Source of the DNA: Clostridia bacterium UC5.1-1D2
Lineage (GTDB): Bacteria > Bacillota > Clostridia > Lachnospirales > Lachnospiraceae
Direction of reading: 5' to 3'
DNA length: 64,000 nt
Assembly: GCA_001304855.1 (NCBI GenBank)
Contig: BBZN01000003.1
Span: 62,001 to 126,000 of the forward strand
The first letter of the stretch is position 1. The number at the start of each line of letters is the position of its first letter. Positions 15,607-25,157 of this stretch are shown piece after piece. A program made the translations under genes and the position numbers. The notes beneath the pieces were generated by a model that saw only the letters and a list, made by a program, of their open reading frames with translations, was not told the origin of the DNA and made no database searches.

Positions 15607-17421
15607 CTATGCGAACTGGCTGTAATACAAATCGGCATACGCGCCCTTTTGCTTCAGGAGTTCGTGGTGGCTGCCCTTCTCGATAATGGTTCCGTTCTGC
15701 ATAAAAAAGTATCATATCTGCATCCACAATGGTGGAAAGCCTGTGGGCGATAACAAAGCTGGTCCTGTTTTTCATAAGGGCCTCATGGCTTTTCCGATCT
15801 CCATCTCTGTGCGGGTATCCACGCTGGAGGTAGCTTCGTCCAGAATCAGCAGGGCGGGATTGCAGAGAAATACTCTGGCGATTGTCAGAAGCTGACGCTG
15901 TCCCACAGAGATATTCTCCGTGTCGTTGCTAAGCATGGTGTCATAGCCATGGGGCATGGTGCGGACGAAGAAGTCTGCCCTTGCGGCCTTGGCGGCGGCT
16001 ATAATTTCCTCCCGGGCTGCGTCCGGTTTACTGTAGGCAATGTTTTCTGCCACGGTTCCATCAAATAGCCAGGTATCCTGCAGCACCATGCCGAAGTTAC
16101 TGCGCAGATCGGCCCTGGACAAGCTCCGGGTATCCCTGCCGTCCAGGAGAATGCTGCCGCCGTTGACCTCGTAAAAACGCATCAGCAGGTTTATAAGGGT
16201 GGTCTTTCCGGCTCCCGTACTTCCCACGATGGCGATTTTTTGCCCGGCTTTGCCGAAAAGCTGATATCCTCCATCAAAAGATGGGCGGGAGAATATCCAA
16301 ACCGGACGTTCTTAAATTCTACGCGCCCCTCCGTCTGCTGCGCCAGGGCAGGGGTTTCCGGATCAGGGGAGATTTCCTCCTCATCCAGCATTTCATAAAT
16401 CCGCTCCACAGAAGCCAGCGCGGACTGCATGGAATTCACCATGTATGCAACTTCTGTGAGAGGCTCCGACGCCTGGTTTACATACTGAAAAATGCCTGGA
16501 ACACGCCGACGCTTAAGGCCCCCTCCAGAAGCATTTTTCCTGCCAGAACAGCCATGAGGACCTGGCCGAAGCGGTTAATCATACGAATGGCGGGATTGAT
16601 TGCATTGATCATGAAATCCACTTTTTTGGAGGCGGCCGCCAGCTTTTCCGTAGCTTCGTGCATGGCCTGAGAGCTGGAAGGCTCCTGCTGAAGGCCTTAA
16701 TGATCACACGTCCGCTGTAGGACTCCTCCACATGGGCCGTTACATTGCTCACGCAGTTCTGGCGCTCTATGGCATATTTTAAGGTTTTGGCGGAGGCCAG
16801 CTTTGTGGAGAACATGGCAAGACCTGTAAAGAACAGGAAAATCAGTGTGAGCCGGACGCTGAAGCTGAACATAACCACAAGGGAACCGGCCACCATGCCC
16901 GCCGCCGTAAAGAGCTTTAAAAGTCCTGTCTGAAGAGCCTCGGCCATTTTATCCAAATCATTGGTGGTGCGGCTGAGGATAGCCCCGGTCTTATTCCTGT
17001 CAAAATAGGACAGTGGCATCCGGTTTAGCTTTGTACTGATTTCCGTTCTTAAGCGAAGGCTGAGCTTTTCTGCAAAGCTGGCCATCAGGAAGGACTGCAG
17101 GGTGTAAAATAGGGCGGTGGCCAGGTAGATCAGGAGCAGGACCATAATATCCCTGCCGCCCTGCGCCCAGGTGATCCGAAAAGCAGCGCCCCCCGACGCC
17201 GCCTCCTTTATCCCCTCCCAGAGCAGATCCACAATGTGGGCGCTGTAGAGAGGAGCCGCGATGGAAAGGAGGGTGTAAAAAATGACGGAGACAAGGACTA
17301 CCATCAGACGGGCGTGCTGATCATTTACAGAGCCCCAGAGACGTTTTAAAGTTCTTTTCATGTGGTTGGGGGAGGAAAAGTCCATACCGTCGTCATAAAT
17401 TTCCGCAGTGTTCTCACTCAT
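15607..17421 (-). CDS. Heterodimeric ABC exporter, canonical-Walker-B subunit (several frameshifts)
   Basis: The whole gene encodes about 605 residues: an exporter membrane domain (start [15 protein letters not shown], six helices), then an ATPase domain. The ATPase domain has Walker [10 protein letters not shown], an altered signature (NISVGQRQ instead of LSGGQ), Walker [13 protein letters not shown] and H-loop IAHRLST. It begins 8 bp inside the end of the upstream ABC gene, so the two are coupled and very likely pair. The reading frame breaks near 16680, 16490, 16255, 15780 and 15705, each repairable by one base. The corrected C-terminus ends [13 protein letters not shown] at 15607. Substrate is unknown; multidrug or peptide export is typical. 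Confidence 0.88.
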
Positions 17422-19171
17422 GTGATTCTTCTCCCTTCATCTGAGACTTGGCAATATCCTGATAAACAGGACAGGTTTTCATCAGGGATTCATGGGTTCC
17501 GGTTCCCACGATTTTCCCATCCTCCAGTACGATAATCTGCTCTGCTTTTAAAATGGTGCTGATGTGCTGCGCAATAATGAGAACGGCAGAATCCCTGGTC
17601 CCGGCTTCCAGCGCCCTGCGCAGAGCGGCGTCGGTCTTGAAATCCAGCGCGGAAAAGCTGTCGTCAAAAATATACAGGCTGGCCTTTTTCATCAAAGCCC
17701 TGGCGATGGCAAGGCGCTGCTTCTGCCCGCCGGAGAAATTGGAACCTCCCTGAGCTACCTGTGCAGAAAGCCCTCCGGGCAGGTCATCCACAAAACCGGC
17801 CTGTGCCGTGGAGAGGGCCTCATACATCTCCTCCTGTCCGGCCTTAGGATTTCCGTAGAGGAGATTGTGGGCGACGGTGCCTGAAAAAGCCACGCCTGCT
17901 GGGGAACATAGGCGATGTGGCTGCGCAGCTCCTGCTGGCTCATGGTGCGGATGTCCCTGCCGTTGAGGAACAGGGCTCCGGATGTGACGTCGTGAAAGCG
18001 GAGGATCAGTTTTGCTATGGTGGATTTTCCGCTTCCTGTGCTTCCGATGATTGCCGTCGTCTCTCCTCTCCGGCAGGTGAACGTCAGGTTCTTCAGGGTG
18101 TCCTCATCTGCGTCGGCAAAGCGGAAGGATGCGTTCTCAAAACGGATTACCTCCGGGAACCCGGACGCCTCCTCCGCCAAAGGAATTTTTTATAGGAGGA
18201 GTCAAGCCTCATGCCGTCCTCAGGAATCTCCGGGTTATGGGACAGCACATCACTTATACGGCGGGAACAGATAAATGCTCTTGGCAGCATAATAAATACC
18301 ATCTGCGCATGATGATGTAGAATAGAATCATGACGGGCATACTGGGTGAGAGCGGTGATATCCCCGATCTCCATGAAGCCTGCTCCTATCCGGTTGCCTC
18401 CCAGCCACAGAATGGCTACGATGGACAGATTGACAGCCAGCAGGGCGGCGCTTTCCAGGTTGACAAAGAGACGGTTAGCTTCAATGGAGGACGCAGCGTA
18501 GTCCTCAAAGGATTTACGCATCCTCCGCTCCTCCCAGCGCTCTTTGTTGAAGGCCCGGATGACGCGGACGCCTGTGATATTTTCCCGAAGGACCACATTC
18601 ATCCGGTCCAGAAGGCTCTGAAGCCTTCCAAAGATAACGGAGGCCTTCCGGGTGATGACAACTGCCAGAAGGATGATAAAGAGTGTCACTGCTATTAGCA
18701 GAATTCCCATCTTCCTGTCAATGGAGAAGGCCATTACAATTCCCATGGTGCAGACCACAGGCACAGGAAGAACCATTTGAATGCACCATACAATGGCCTG
18801 CTGGACAATGTTGACGTCGCTGAGGGTCCGGGTGATCATGGACCCTGTTCCGTAGGTTTCAAAGTCGTGGGAAGAAAAGGTCAGGGACTTGTCATAGAGG
18901 GCGTTGCGCATATCACGGCCGATTTGGAGGACAGGTCGGCGCAGAACCAGCTTCCTGCCAGAGCGCCTGAACTGGTAAGTATGGTGACTGCAAGCATGAT
19001 AGCGCCGCTGCGCAGAATATATTGCAGATTGCCGCCCTGTACTCCGTTATTGATCATGTCTGCGGTGATGGTGGGAATCAGAAGCCCTCCGGCAACCTCC
19101 AAAGTCATGACCAAAAGAGTCAGAATACAGAGCCCTTTGTACGGCTTTAAAAACCGCAAAATTGTTTTCAT
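17414..19171 (-). CDS. Heterodimeric ABC exporter, degenerate-Walker-B subunit (frameshifts)
   Basis: The start at 19171 (MKTILRFLKPYKG) has AGGAGG 10 bases upstream and overlaps the marR stop as ATGA. A six-helix exporter domain leads to an ATPase domain with Walker A GSTGSGKST and a good signature (FSGGQKQR). Its Walker B reads YIFDDSFSALD: the catalytic glutamate is replaced by aspartate. The partner subunit has the reciprocal defect in its signature motif. This asymmetry is known for heterodimeric exporters such as TM287/288 and LmrCD. Frame breaks occur near 18910, 18310, 18165 and 17885. Regulation is probably through the linked MarR protein. Confidence 0.88.
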
Positions 19172-19625
19172 GTTAACAAATCCTCCTGTTTTAGTTGGCT
19201 TTCGCATTTTTTAAACTCGTCTACATATTTTTTATAAAGGCGAAGAAACTCTCTGCGCTCGGCCGCTTTGAGAGCAAGAAAGGCGTGGTTTTCCATCTCT
19301 GTGACAGGGAGGATTTTTTCCTGTATAAATTCTCTTCCCTTGCCTGTAAGATGTATATGCTTATTTCTTCCGCGTCCCTGCTTTAAATAAATATAGCCAT
19401 CCTTCTCCAGCTTACGGATGGAGGAGTTGATAGTCTGCTTGCTGGAGAAGGATTCATAGCAGATGTCCGCCTGGAGACAGCCGTCCCCCAGTTCGCTAAT
19501 AATGTAAAAAATAGTAAATGCGCTGTCTGACAGGCCCAGCTTATAGCAATGCCGTGATAGATATCGTCCAGCTCCTTGATTAGCCGGTTACATTCCCGGA
19601 TGTCATTTTCCAATTCTTTTACCAT
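19168..19625 (-). CDS. MarR-family regulator of the ABC exporter (one frameshift)
   Basis: The corrected product (about 152 residues) reads MVKELENDIRECNRLI... then a winged helix: YESFSSKQTINSSIRKLEKDGYIYLKQGRGRNKHIHLTGKG. This is the MarR helix-turn-helix and wing. One C is missing near 19540 (AGCTGGGCC should be AGCCTGGGCC), which splits the frame. Its stop overlaps the exporter start (ATGA), so all three genes form one operon. A strong inverted-repeat operator overlaps its own promoter, suggesting autorepression relieved by an exported compound. Confidence 0.88.
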
Positions 19626-19640
19626 GTGGCGCCTCCGTAA

Positions 19641-19694
19641 GTATGATTTCGGACCAGTGGAGCATATTATAGTCCGATTTCATACTCGCGTCAA
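19641..19694 (-). promoter_or_regulatory. Promoter and inverted-repeat operator of the marR-ABC operon
   Basis: On the minus strand TTGACG (19689-19694), 17 bases, then TATAAT (19666-19671). Two 14-bp arms, GTATGATTTCGGAC (19641-19654) and GTCCGATTTCATAC (19672-19685), form an inverted repeat matching at 12 of 14 positions with a 17-bp centre. One arm fills the spacer between -35 and -10; the other lies over the start point. This is an ideal repressor layout. Confidence 0.8.
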
Positions 19695-19743
19695 GTGAAT
19701 TTAGAAAGATTTAATAACTAAGATTATGTGAGATTTTAACAAG

Positions 19744-19770
19744 AAAAAAGACGGCATTTTTGCCGCCGTC
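19744..19770 (-). terminator. Terminator of yeiH-like gene
   Basis: On the minus strand GACGGC and GCCGTC form a stem around a 9-base loop, followed by six Ts. It begins about 20 bases after the corrected stop of the sulfate-exporter-family gene. Confidence 0.8.
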
Positions 19771-19790
19771 TATGTAGAGAAAGTCAGGTA

Positions 19791-20829
19791 TTACCAGATA
19801 CCCAGCATACTCTGAAGCCCCAGGCTTACAAAGGTGATGCCGGCCCAGCAGCAGGCGCCATAAAAATGGGCTTGCCTCCGGTTTTAATAAGCTTCACCAG
19901 ATTCGTGTTAAGACCGATAGCGGCCATGGCAAGGACGATAAAGAATTTACTCAGCTCCTTGACCGGAGTAAAGAGGGAGGCGGGCGCGCCCAGGTTGAGG
20001 GCCAGAGTTGTGAGGACGGAGGCCCCTAAAAAATAGAGGATAAAGAAGGGGAAAATATCCTTAAAGGAAACGGGCTGCCCCAGGGCCCGGTCCGTTTTTT
20101 CTTCCTGCCGGGCGCGCACAAAAGCCAGAAACAGGGTGATAGGAATAATTGCCAGGGTCCTTGTAAGCTTTACCGTAACTGCTTTGTCCAGAGTGGAACT
20201 TCCCAGATGCCACATGCTGTCCCAGGTGGCTGCCGCCGCGGTGACTGAGGATGTGTCGTTGATGGCGGTTCCGGCAAATACGCCGAAGGCATTTCCGGAG
20301 GTCATGTCAAAGCCAAGAAACTTGCCCAGGGTGGGGAAGAAAATAGCCGCCAGTACGTTAAAGAAAAAGATGACGGATATGGCCTGGGCCACCTCCTCGT
20401 CATCGGCTGCAATGACAGGGGCGGTTGCGGCGATGGCGGAACCTCCGCAGATGGAAGAGCCTACGCCTATCAGCACAGATATGCGGGAGGGAATGTGCAT
20501 GGCTTTCTGCAGGGCAAAAGCGATTACCAGGGAAGTGGTTATGGTGGACAGGATGATGGGAAGGGATTGTCTCCCTGTGTCCAAAACCACGCCTAGATTC
20601 ATGCCGAAACCCAGAAGAACCACGGCCCACTGAAGAATTTTTTTGGACGTAAATTTGATGCCGGGGTTAAAGGCCTCCTTTTTTGGAATAAACTGGGTCA
20701 GTATCATACCTGCGATAATGGCGATAACTGCGCCTCCGATAATGGGAAAGACCTTTCCGAGATACCAGGACGGCAAGGCCACGGCAAGGCAGAGCAGAAG
20801 CCTTTCATGTTTTTGTTCAGTGACTGCAT
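19791..20829 (-). CDS. YeiH-family putative sulfate exporter (two frameshifts)
   Basis: This polytopic membrane protein (about 345 residues, roughly ten helices) belongs to the conserved YeiH/Cons_hypoth698 family. Motifs include [51 protein letters not shown] and [10 protein letters not shown] place the start at 20829 ([11 protein letters not shown]), where AGGAGG is 8 bases upstream. One missing T near 20804 shifts the frame after that start. A second missing T near 19863 hides the true C-terminus, which ends [10 protein letters not shown] at 19791. Family members are predicted to export sulfate/sulfonate-type anions; the substrate is unproven. A LysR regulator is divergent, as is typical. 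Confidence 0.85.
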
Positions 20830-21030
20830 TTCTTTTTCCTCCTTTTAGAGCTCCTCCGGGCAAAGCTGCTGCAAATCCGGGGACGGTTTTGTGTAAAAAT
20901 ATGGGATACCTGTGAGTGACGCATATGCTTTATGGTAAATCATGGAATACATAATGTAAAATTATAAATATTTATATTTTAATAAATTTATGTTATCATT
21001 GTAAAAAAGAAAGAATGGGGGAATACAGAG

Positions 21031-21912
21031 ATGATGGATTTCAGGATGGACACCTTCCTGGCTGTCTGCGAACATATGAATTATACCAGAGCCGCCCAAG
21101 CTCTTCATATCACTCAGCCGGCAGTGTCCCAGCATATACGGTATCTGGAGAAGCACTATCAGGTGAAGCTGTTCTGCTGCGAGGGAAAGCAGGTGGGCCT
21201 CACCCCTGGGGGAGAACATTTGCTGCGGGCCGCCACAGCGCTTAAGAACGATGAACATTTTCTCAGAGAGCAGCTTATTCATGCGTCTCAGGGCAGTCCG
21301 GCCCTCAAATTCGGAACGACTATTACCATAGGGGAATCGGTGATCTCCAGGCCCCTGGCCGCATACATAAAGCGCCATCCGGGGACGGGAATAAGCCTGG
21401 TGATTCAGAACACCAATGAGCTGCTTCACAAGCTGAAAGCCGGGGAGATTCGGTTTGCTCTGGTGGAAGGATATTATGACCACAAGGAATATGATTCTCT
21501 TATCTACCGTACAGAGCCCTTTGTTCCGGTATGCGCCCTGGGGCACCGGTTTGTCCGGGAGCCAAAGACGCTGAAGGATCTACTGGGGGAGGCCCTGCTG
21601 GTAAGGGAGCCGGGATCCGGAACCAGGGATATTCTGGAGAAAGCGCTTGTGACCAGGAATCTGGGGTTACAGGATTTTGGACGCATGATTGAAATAGGGA
21701 GCATGCATGTGATTTTGCAGCTTCTGAAAATGGACATGGGGATCTCCTTCCTGTACCGGAGAGCCGTGGAGGAAGAACTGCGCACAGGAGAACTCAGGGA
21801 GCTGAAACTGCAGGATTTCCAGATGGAGCATGACTTTGCATTTATATGGAACAGGGGGAGCATTTACGGGGACGAATACAGAAATATTTGCAGGGAAATG
21901 CAGCAGGCGTGA
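21031..21912 (+). CDS. LysR-family transcriptional regulator divergent from yeiH
   Basis: This intact 293-residue protein has an N-terminal winged helix (MDTFLAVCEHMNYTRAAQALHITQPAVSQHIRYLEKHY, residues 6-43). A two-lobed effector-binding domain follows. It reads away from the YeiH exporter gene across a 200-bp AT-rich gap, the classic arrangement for a LysR protein controlling its neighbour. ATGs at 21031 and 21034 are both possible starts. Several LysR-YeiH pairs respond to sulfur compounds, but the ligand here cannot be told from sequence. Confidence 0.9.
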   Translation: MMDFRMDTFLAVCEHMNYTRAAQALHITQPAVSQHIRYLEKHYQVKLFCCEGKQVGLTPGGEHLLRAATALKNDEHFLREQLIHASQGSPALKFGTTITIGESVISRPLAAYIKRHPGTGISLVIQNTNELLHKLKAGEIRFALVEGYYDHKEYDSLIYRTEPFVPVCALGHRFVREPKTLKDLLGEALLVREPGSGTRDILEKALVTRNLGLQDFGRMIEIGSMHVILQLLKMDMGISFLYRRAVEEELRTGELRELKLQDFQMEHDFAFIWNRGSIYGDEYRNICREMQQA

Positions 21913-21985
21913 TTAAATATAAAAATAGCGGGGACAATTTCTACAGGCCGGTGTTCACCGGAAAATGATAGAGAGAGGACCTGTT

Positions 21986-22372
21986 ATGAACAGAGAACAT
22001 AGAACAAACATCAAATATGTATTAAGAGGAGATTTATATTTTGCAGATCTGTCTCCTGTGGTGGGTTCGGAGCAGGGAGGAGTGCGCCCTGTGCTGGTAA
22101 TCCAGAACGATGTAGGCAACAAATACAGCCCTACGGTGATTGTGGCCGCCATCACAAGCCGGACAACCAAGGCCTCCATCCCCACCCACGTAAACATTCC
22201 AAAAACCGGAAAAGGTCTGAAGCAGGATTCCACCGTCCTGGCAGAACAGATCCGAACCATCGACAGAAACCGTCTGAAGGAATACATAGGACATCTGGGG
22301 CAGGACGAGATGGAGGGGATTGAAAAAGCAATGGTTACCAGCCTGGGGCTGGGACATTTGATGGGGGTTTAA
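21986..22372 (+). CDS. MazF/PemK-type endoribonuclease toxin
   Basis: The ATG at 21986 is preferred because GAGAGGA lies just upstream; an in-frame ATG at 21965 lacks one. The 128-residue product has the MazF pattern: [29 protein letters not shown] at the start, VIVAAITSR, then HVNIP and [17 protein letters not shown]. These proteins cleave mRNA at short sequences and are neutralised by MazE antitoxins. No MazE-like gene lies within the short gap upstream, so it is orphan here. Firmicute ndoA homologues are often encoded alone or behind alr. Intact. Confidence 0.88.
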   Translation: MNREHRTNIKYVLRGDLYFADLSPVVGSEQGGVRPVLVIQNDVGNKYSPTVIVAAITSRTTKASIPTHVNIPKTGKGLKQDSTVLAEQIRTIDRNRLKEYIGHLGQDEMEGIEKAMVTSLGLGHLMGV

Positions 22373-22443
22373 TTTCCTTGAGAGAGGAGCCGCTTTCCCC
22401 GGAGGTTCACAGATTTTTCATACCTGAAGGGATGAAAAGGTTA

Positions 22444-22487
22444 TTGACATAAGTCAAAAATGGGTGTATAGTTAATGACATAAGTCA
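22444..22487 (+). promoter_or_regulatory. Promoter with twin TGACATAAGTCA operators ahead of DUF134 gene
   Basis: TTGACA (22444-22449), 17 bases, TATAGT (22467-22472). The 12-bp palindrome TGACATAAGTCA occurs at 22445-22456, overlapping the -35, and again exactly at 22476-22487, over the start region. Centre spacing is 31 bp, about three helical turns, so a repressor could bind both on one face. DUF134 itself carries a helix-turn-helix and is the obvious candidate. Confidence 0.75.
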
Positions 22488-22512
22488 ATAACGGCGGATA
22501 AGGAGAAGGATT

Positions 22513-22914
22513 ATGGCGCGGCCTGTGAAGAGCAGAAGAGTTTGCGGACTCCCCCCGGTGGATAGCTTCGGACCGGTAGGCCGGGAGGCAGAGGAGTGGG
22601 TGGAGCTGACTTTGGAAGAATATGAGACGATCCGGCTGATCGATTTGCTGGACTGCACCCAGGAAGAGTGCGCATCCCAGATGGGGGTGGCCAGAACCAC
22701 GGTTCAGGCAGTCTACAATTCCGCCAGAAGAAAGCTTGCAGCTTGTCTGGTTTACGGCAGGCAGCTGCGGATCCGGGGCGGGAATTATACGGTCTGCCCC
22801 GAGGCGGGCAGCTGCTGCGGTAAGAGCTGCAGAAAAGGCAGGTGCCGCAACCGCCGCTGTGAAAACATTTCAGGAGGAGATAACCATGAAGATTGCAGTA
22901 ACATACGAGAATGA
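22513..22914 (+). CDS. DUF134-family DNA-binding protein
   Basis: This 133-residue protein starts MARPVKSRRVCGLPPVDSFGP, the DUF134 signature. It continues with a sigma-like helix-turn-helix (LTLEEYETIRLIDLLD, CTQEECASQMGVARTTVQAVYNSARRKLA). The C-terminus is cysteine- and arginine-rich (CPEAGSCCGKSCRKGRCRNRRC), suggesting metal or Fe-S sensing. Its end overlaps the start of the next gene, an NifX-like protein, by 29 bases. DUF134 and dinitrogenase-cofactor-type proteins are often linked. It probably autoregulates through the twin palindromes at 22445 and 22476. Confidence 0.88.
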   Translation: MARPVKSRRVCGLPPVDSFGPVGREAEEWVELTLEEYETIRLIDLLDCTQEECASQMGVARTTVQAVYNSARRKLAACLVYGRQLRIRGGNYTVCPEAGSCCGKSCRKGRCRNRRCENISGGDNHEDCSNIRE

Positions 22915-23277
22915 GCAGATATTCCAGCATTTCGGGCATTGCCAGGCCTTTAAGATCTACGAGGCGGAGGGCGGGAACATAGTGTCATCCGAGGTCATAG
23001 GAACAGGAGGAAGCGGCCACGAGGCGCTGGCCGTATTTCTCAAGAACCAGGGCGTGGAGACGCTTATCTGCGGCGGTATCGGCGGCGGCGCCAGAACCGC
23101 TTTGGCCCAGGCGGGTATCAGCTTTATCCCGGCGCTTCCGGCTCTGCGGATTCGGCAGTGAGGGATTTGCTGGCAGGCGCTCTGGATTACGATCCTGACA
23201 CGCTGTGCAGCCACCACCATGAGGGAGACGGGCACAGCTGCCACGGAGAGGGACATACCTGCGGCGGGCACAACTAA
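22886..23277 (+). CDS. NifX/NifB-type dinitrogenase cofactor-family protein with His-rich tail (one frameshift)
   Basis: The start has a strong GGAGGAG site. The product (about 130 residues after repair) reads MKIAVTYENEQIFQHFGHCQAFKIYE. It then has HEALAVFLKNQGVETLICGGIGGGARTAL, the ribonuclease-H-like fold of the NifX/NafY/MTH1175 family. One C is missing near 23128-23130. The repaired C-terminus has spaced His/Cys (SHHHEGDGHSCHGEGHTCGGHN), a likely metal-binding tail. Such proteins often accompany Fe-S or metal-cofactor handling outside nitrogen fixation. No nitrogenase genes are present. Confidence 0.85.
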
Positions 23278-23337
23278 AGGGAGTATATAGAGAACGGCGG
23301 AACCGTTATTTTCTGGCTGAGAATCTTTGCCGGGGGA

Positions 23338-23356
23338 AACGGCCTCCGCCGTTTTT
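23338..23356 (+). terminator. Rho-independent terminator
   Basis: AACGGC-CTCC-GCCGTT followed by Ts, about 60 bases after the NifX-like stop codon. It separates that operon from the GGDEF gene. Confidence 0.7.
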
Positions 23357-23451
23357 GCAGGTAAATTATGTAATTTATCACCTTGTTTTTCCCTATAAAT
23401 ATGGTAAGATAAGGGTATCATTTAAATGAAAGCAAGGGCGGAGGGGCAGTC

Positions 23452-24623
23452 ATGTCTTACCAATCAAAAAAATTCAACCGGGTGGATGTGCAGGTGTCAC
23501 TGCTGACTGCTTTGATTGTGATTATATCCTGTTATCTGGTTTTTTATATGAATTACCGTCTGTCTTACGACGGTATGGTGGAGGGCCTTCAGAGCCGGGC
23601 CGGCAATGTCCACGACTATTTGGAATCTTATTTAGAGGACGGCCAGCTCTTTAAACTCTATACCAGGGGAGATGAAAAACGGATATCTACCAGGAAGCCA
23701 AAGGGCAGCTGCAGGGCATACGTTCGGCTGCAGGCATCCGGTATCTTTACACGGCTGCGGTGAACCCGGAGGGAACCTTTATCTATGGTGTGGACGGCCT
23801 GCCCGAGGACAGCGGGGACTTCCGCCATGTGGGGGACCCCATTGAGGCGGAGTGCATTCCTGATATGGAACGGGCCATGAACGGCGAGACGGTGCTGCCC
23901 CAGAAGATTGCGAGCACATCCTGGGGGGCGGTTTTTATCGCATATTTCCCCATGCACAGCGAGGGGCGGGTGGTAGGCGTACTGGGCATGGAATTTGACG
24001 CTCAGAGCCAGTATGAGGCTTACCAGTCTATGTTCATCTGGACGCCTGTGGTGATCATCCTGTTTTGCGTCGCAGCGTCGGGGATTGCGGTAAAGCTGTT
24101 TCGTTATATTTCCAATCCCTCTGTTCAGGACATGAGCAACATGGATTTTCTTACAGGCATCAAAAACCGCAATGCCTTTGAGGTTGCCTTGAATAACCTG
24201 GACAAATCTTCAGAAAAGAAACGGACTGCCGTCCTGTCTGCAGACATGGACCGCCTGAAGCAGGTAAACGACACGTACGGCCATATGGCGGGAGACGACT
24301 ATATCCGGTTCGGCTGCCAGGTGCTTCAGTCCGTCCTGCCCGGAGGCGCCCTTTACCGGATTGGCGGAGACGAGTTCTCAGCCCTGCTTACAGACTGCAG
24401 TGAGACTAAGGTAAAAGAATTGGCGCAAAAGGCGGCGGAAGCGTTGGAGGAGGAGAGACGCAAGAGGGAGGGTCCTCTGTTTGCCAATGCAGGCATGTCC
24501 GTCGGATACGCCGCCTATGATCCGGAGCAGGATGTGTCGCTGTATGATACATTAAAGCGGGCGGACCGGGTCATGTACGGACAGAAGCATGAGACGCACA
24601 GGCCCCATCCCTATTCGGAGTGA
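23452..24623 (+). CDS. Membrane-bound GGDEF protein, probable diguanylate cyclase (one frameshift)
   Basis: About 390 residues after adding one A in the run at 23675-23679. Order: N-terminal helix (SLLTALIVIISCYLVFYMNY), an extracytoplasmic sensor domain, a second helix near 24035-24100 (WTPVVIILFCVAASGIAVKL), then a GGDEF domain. The catalytic motif is intact (YRIGGDEFSALL), as are DFLTGIKNRNAF and SADMDRLKQVNDTYGH. It would make c-di-GMP in response to an external signal. No clear RxxD inhibitory site is seen. An HD-GYP protein at 47126-48411 could be an opposing hydrolase. Confidence 0.88.
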
Positions 24624-24670
24624 AAATCGCTGGTGGGAGGGGAAGTCAGACGTAAAAGAGGTGAATTTGC

Positions 24671-25064
24671 ATGAAGCGGACGGAACTGATTTGTGAAACA
24701 TTGGACAGGGACAGCTTTACGGATATTACAGACCCTGTTAACCGGTGGCTGTCCAGGGATAAGGCGGACGGGCTGGTCCATCTGTTTCTTCCCCACACAA
24801 CGGCGGCGCTGGTGATCAGCGACAGGATGGATACCGTTACAAAGGATACAAGGATGATCTTCGCCCGCCTGTTTCCGCAGAGGGACGCCTATGTCCATGC
24901 CTGGCCCAACTCCGATGCCCACATCAAATCAATCTTTGCGGCTGTCAGGTGACCATCCTGTGGCACAGGGGCGCATGCTTCTGGGAAAATGGCAGAGAGT
25001 GTACGTGGCGGAAGGGGACGGACCGAAACTTCACAGGAAAGTCATTTGTACATTTTTCCAATAG
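24671..25064 (+). CDS. YjbQ/UPF0047 family protein (two frameshifts)
   Basis: About 131 residues after two single-base repairs near 24930 and 24970. Motifs: LVHLFLPHTTAALVISD, NSDAHIKSI and GKWQRVYVAEGDGPKLHRKV. These match the YjbQ family, beta-barrel trimers with a conserved histidine that have thiamine-phosphate-synthase-like weak activity. The physiological role is unknown. RBS AAAGAGG upstream. It precedes a strong bidirectional terminator. Confidence 0.82.
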
Positions 25065-25085
25065 CAGCCCTGTTAATCTCAATAA

Positions 25086-25131
25086 AACGCAAAGAGGAGC
25101 AGCCTGAGGTTGGGCTGCTCCCCTTTGCGTT
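25086..25131. terminator. Bidirectional terminator between convergent genes
   Basis: A stem of nine plus nine pairs (AACGCAAAG/CTTTGCGTT and GGAGCAGCC/GGCTGCTCC, with one-base bulges) between the plus-strand yjbQ-like gene and the minus-strand gene ending at 25158. Both flanks are transcribed toward it. Confidence 0.8.
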
Positions 25132-25157
25132 CTTGAAGTAACTTTACGGCCATTATT

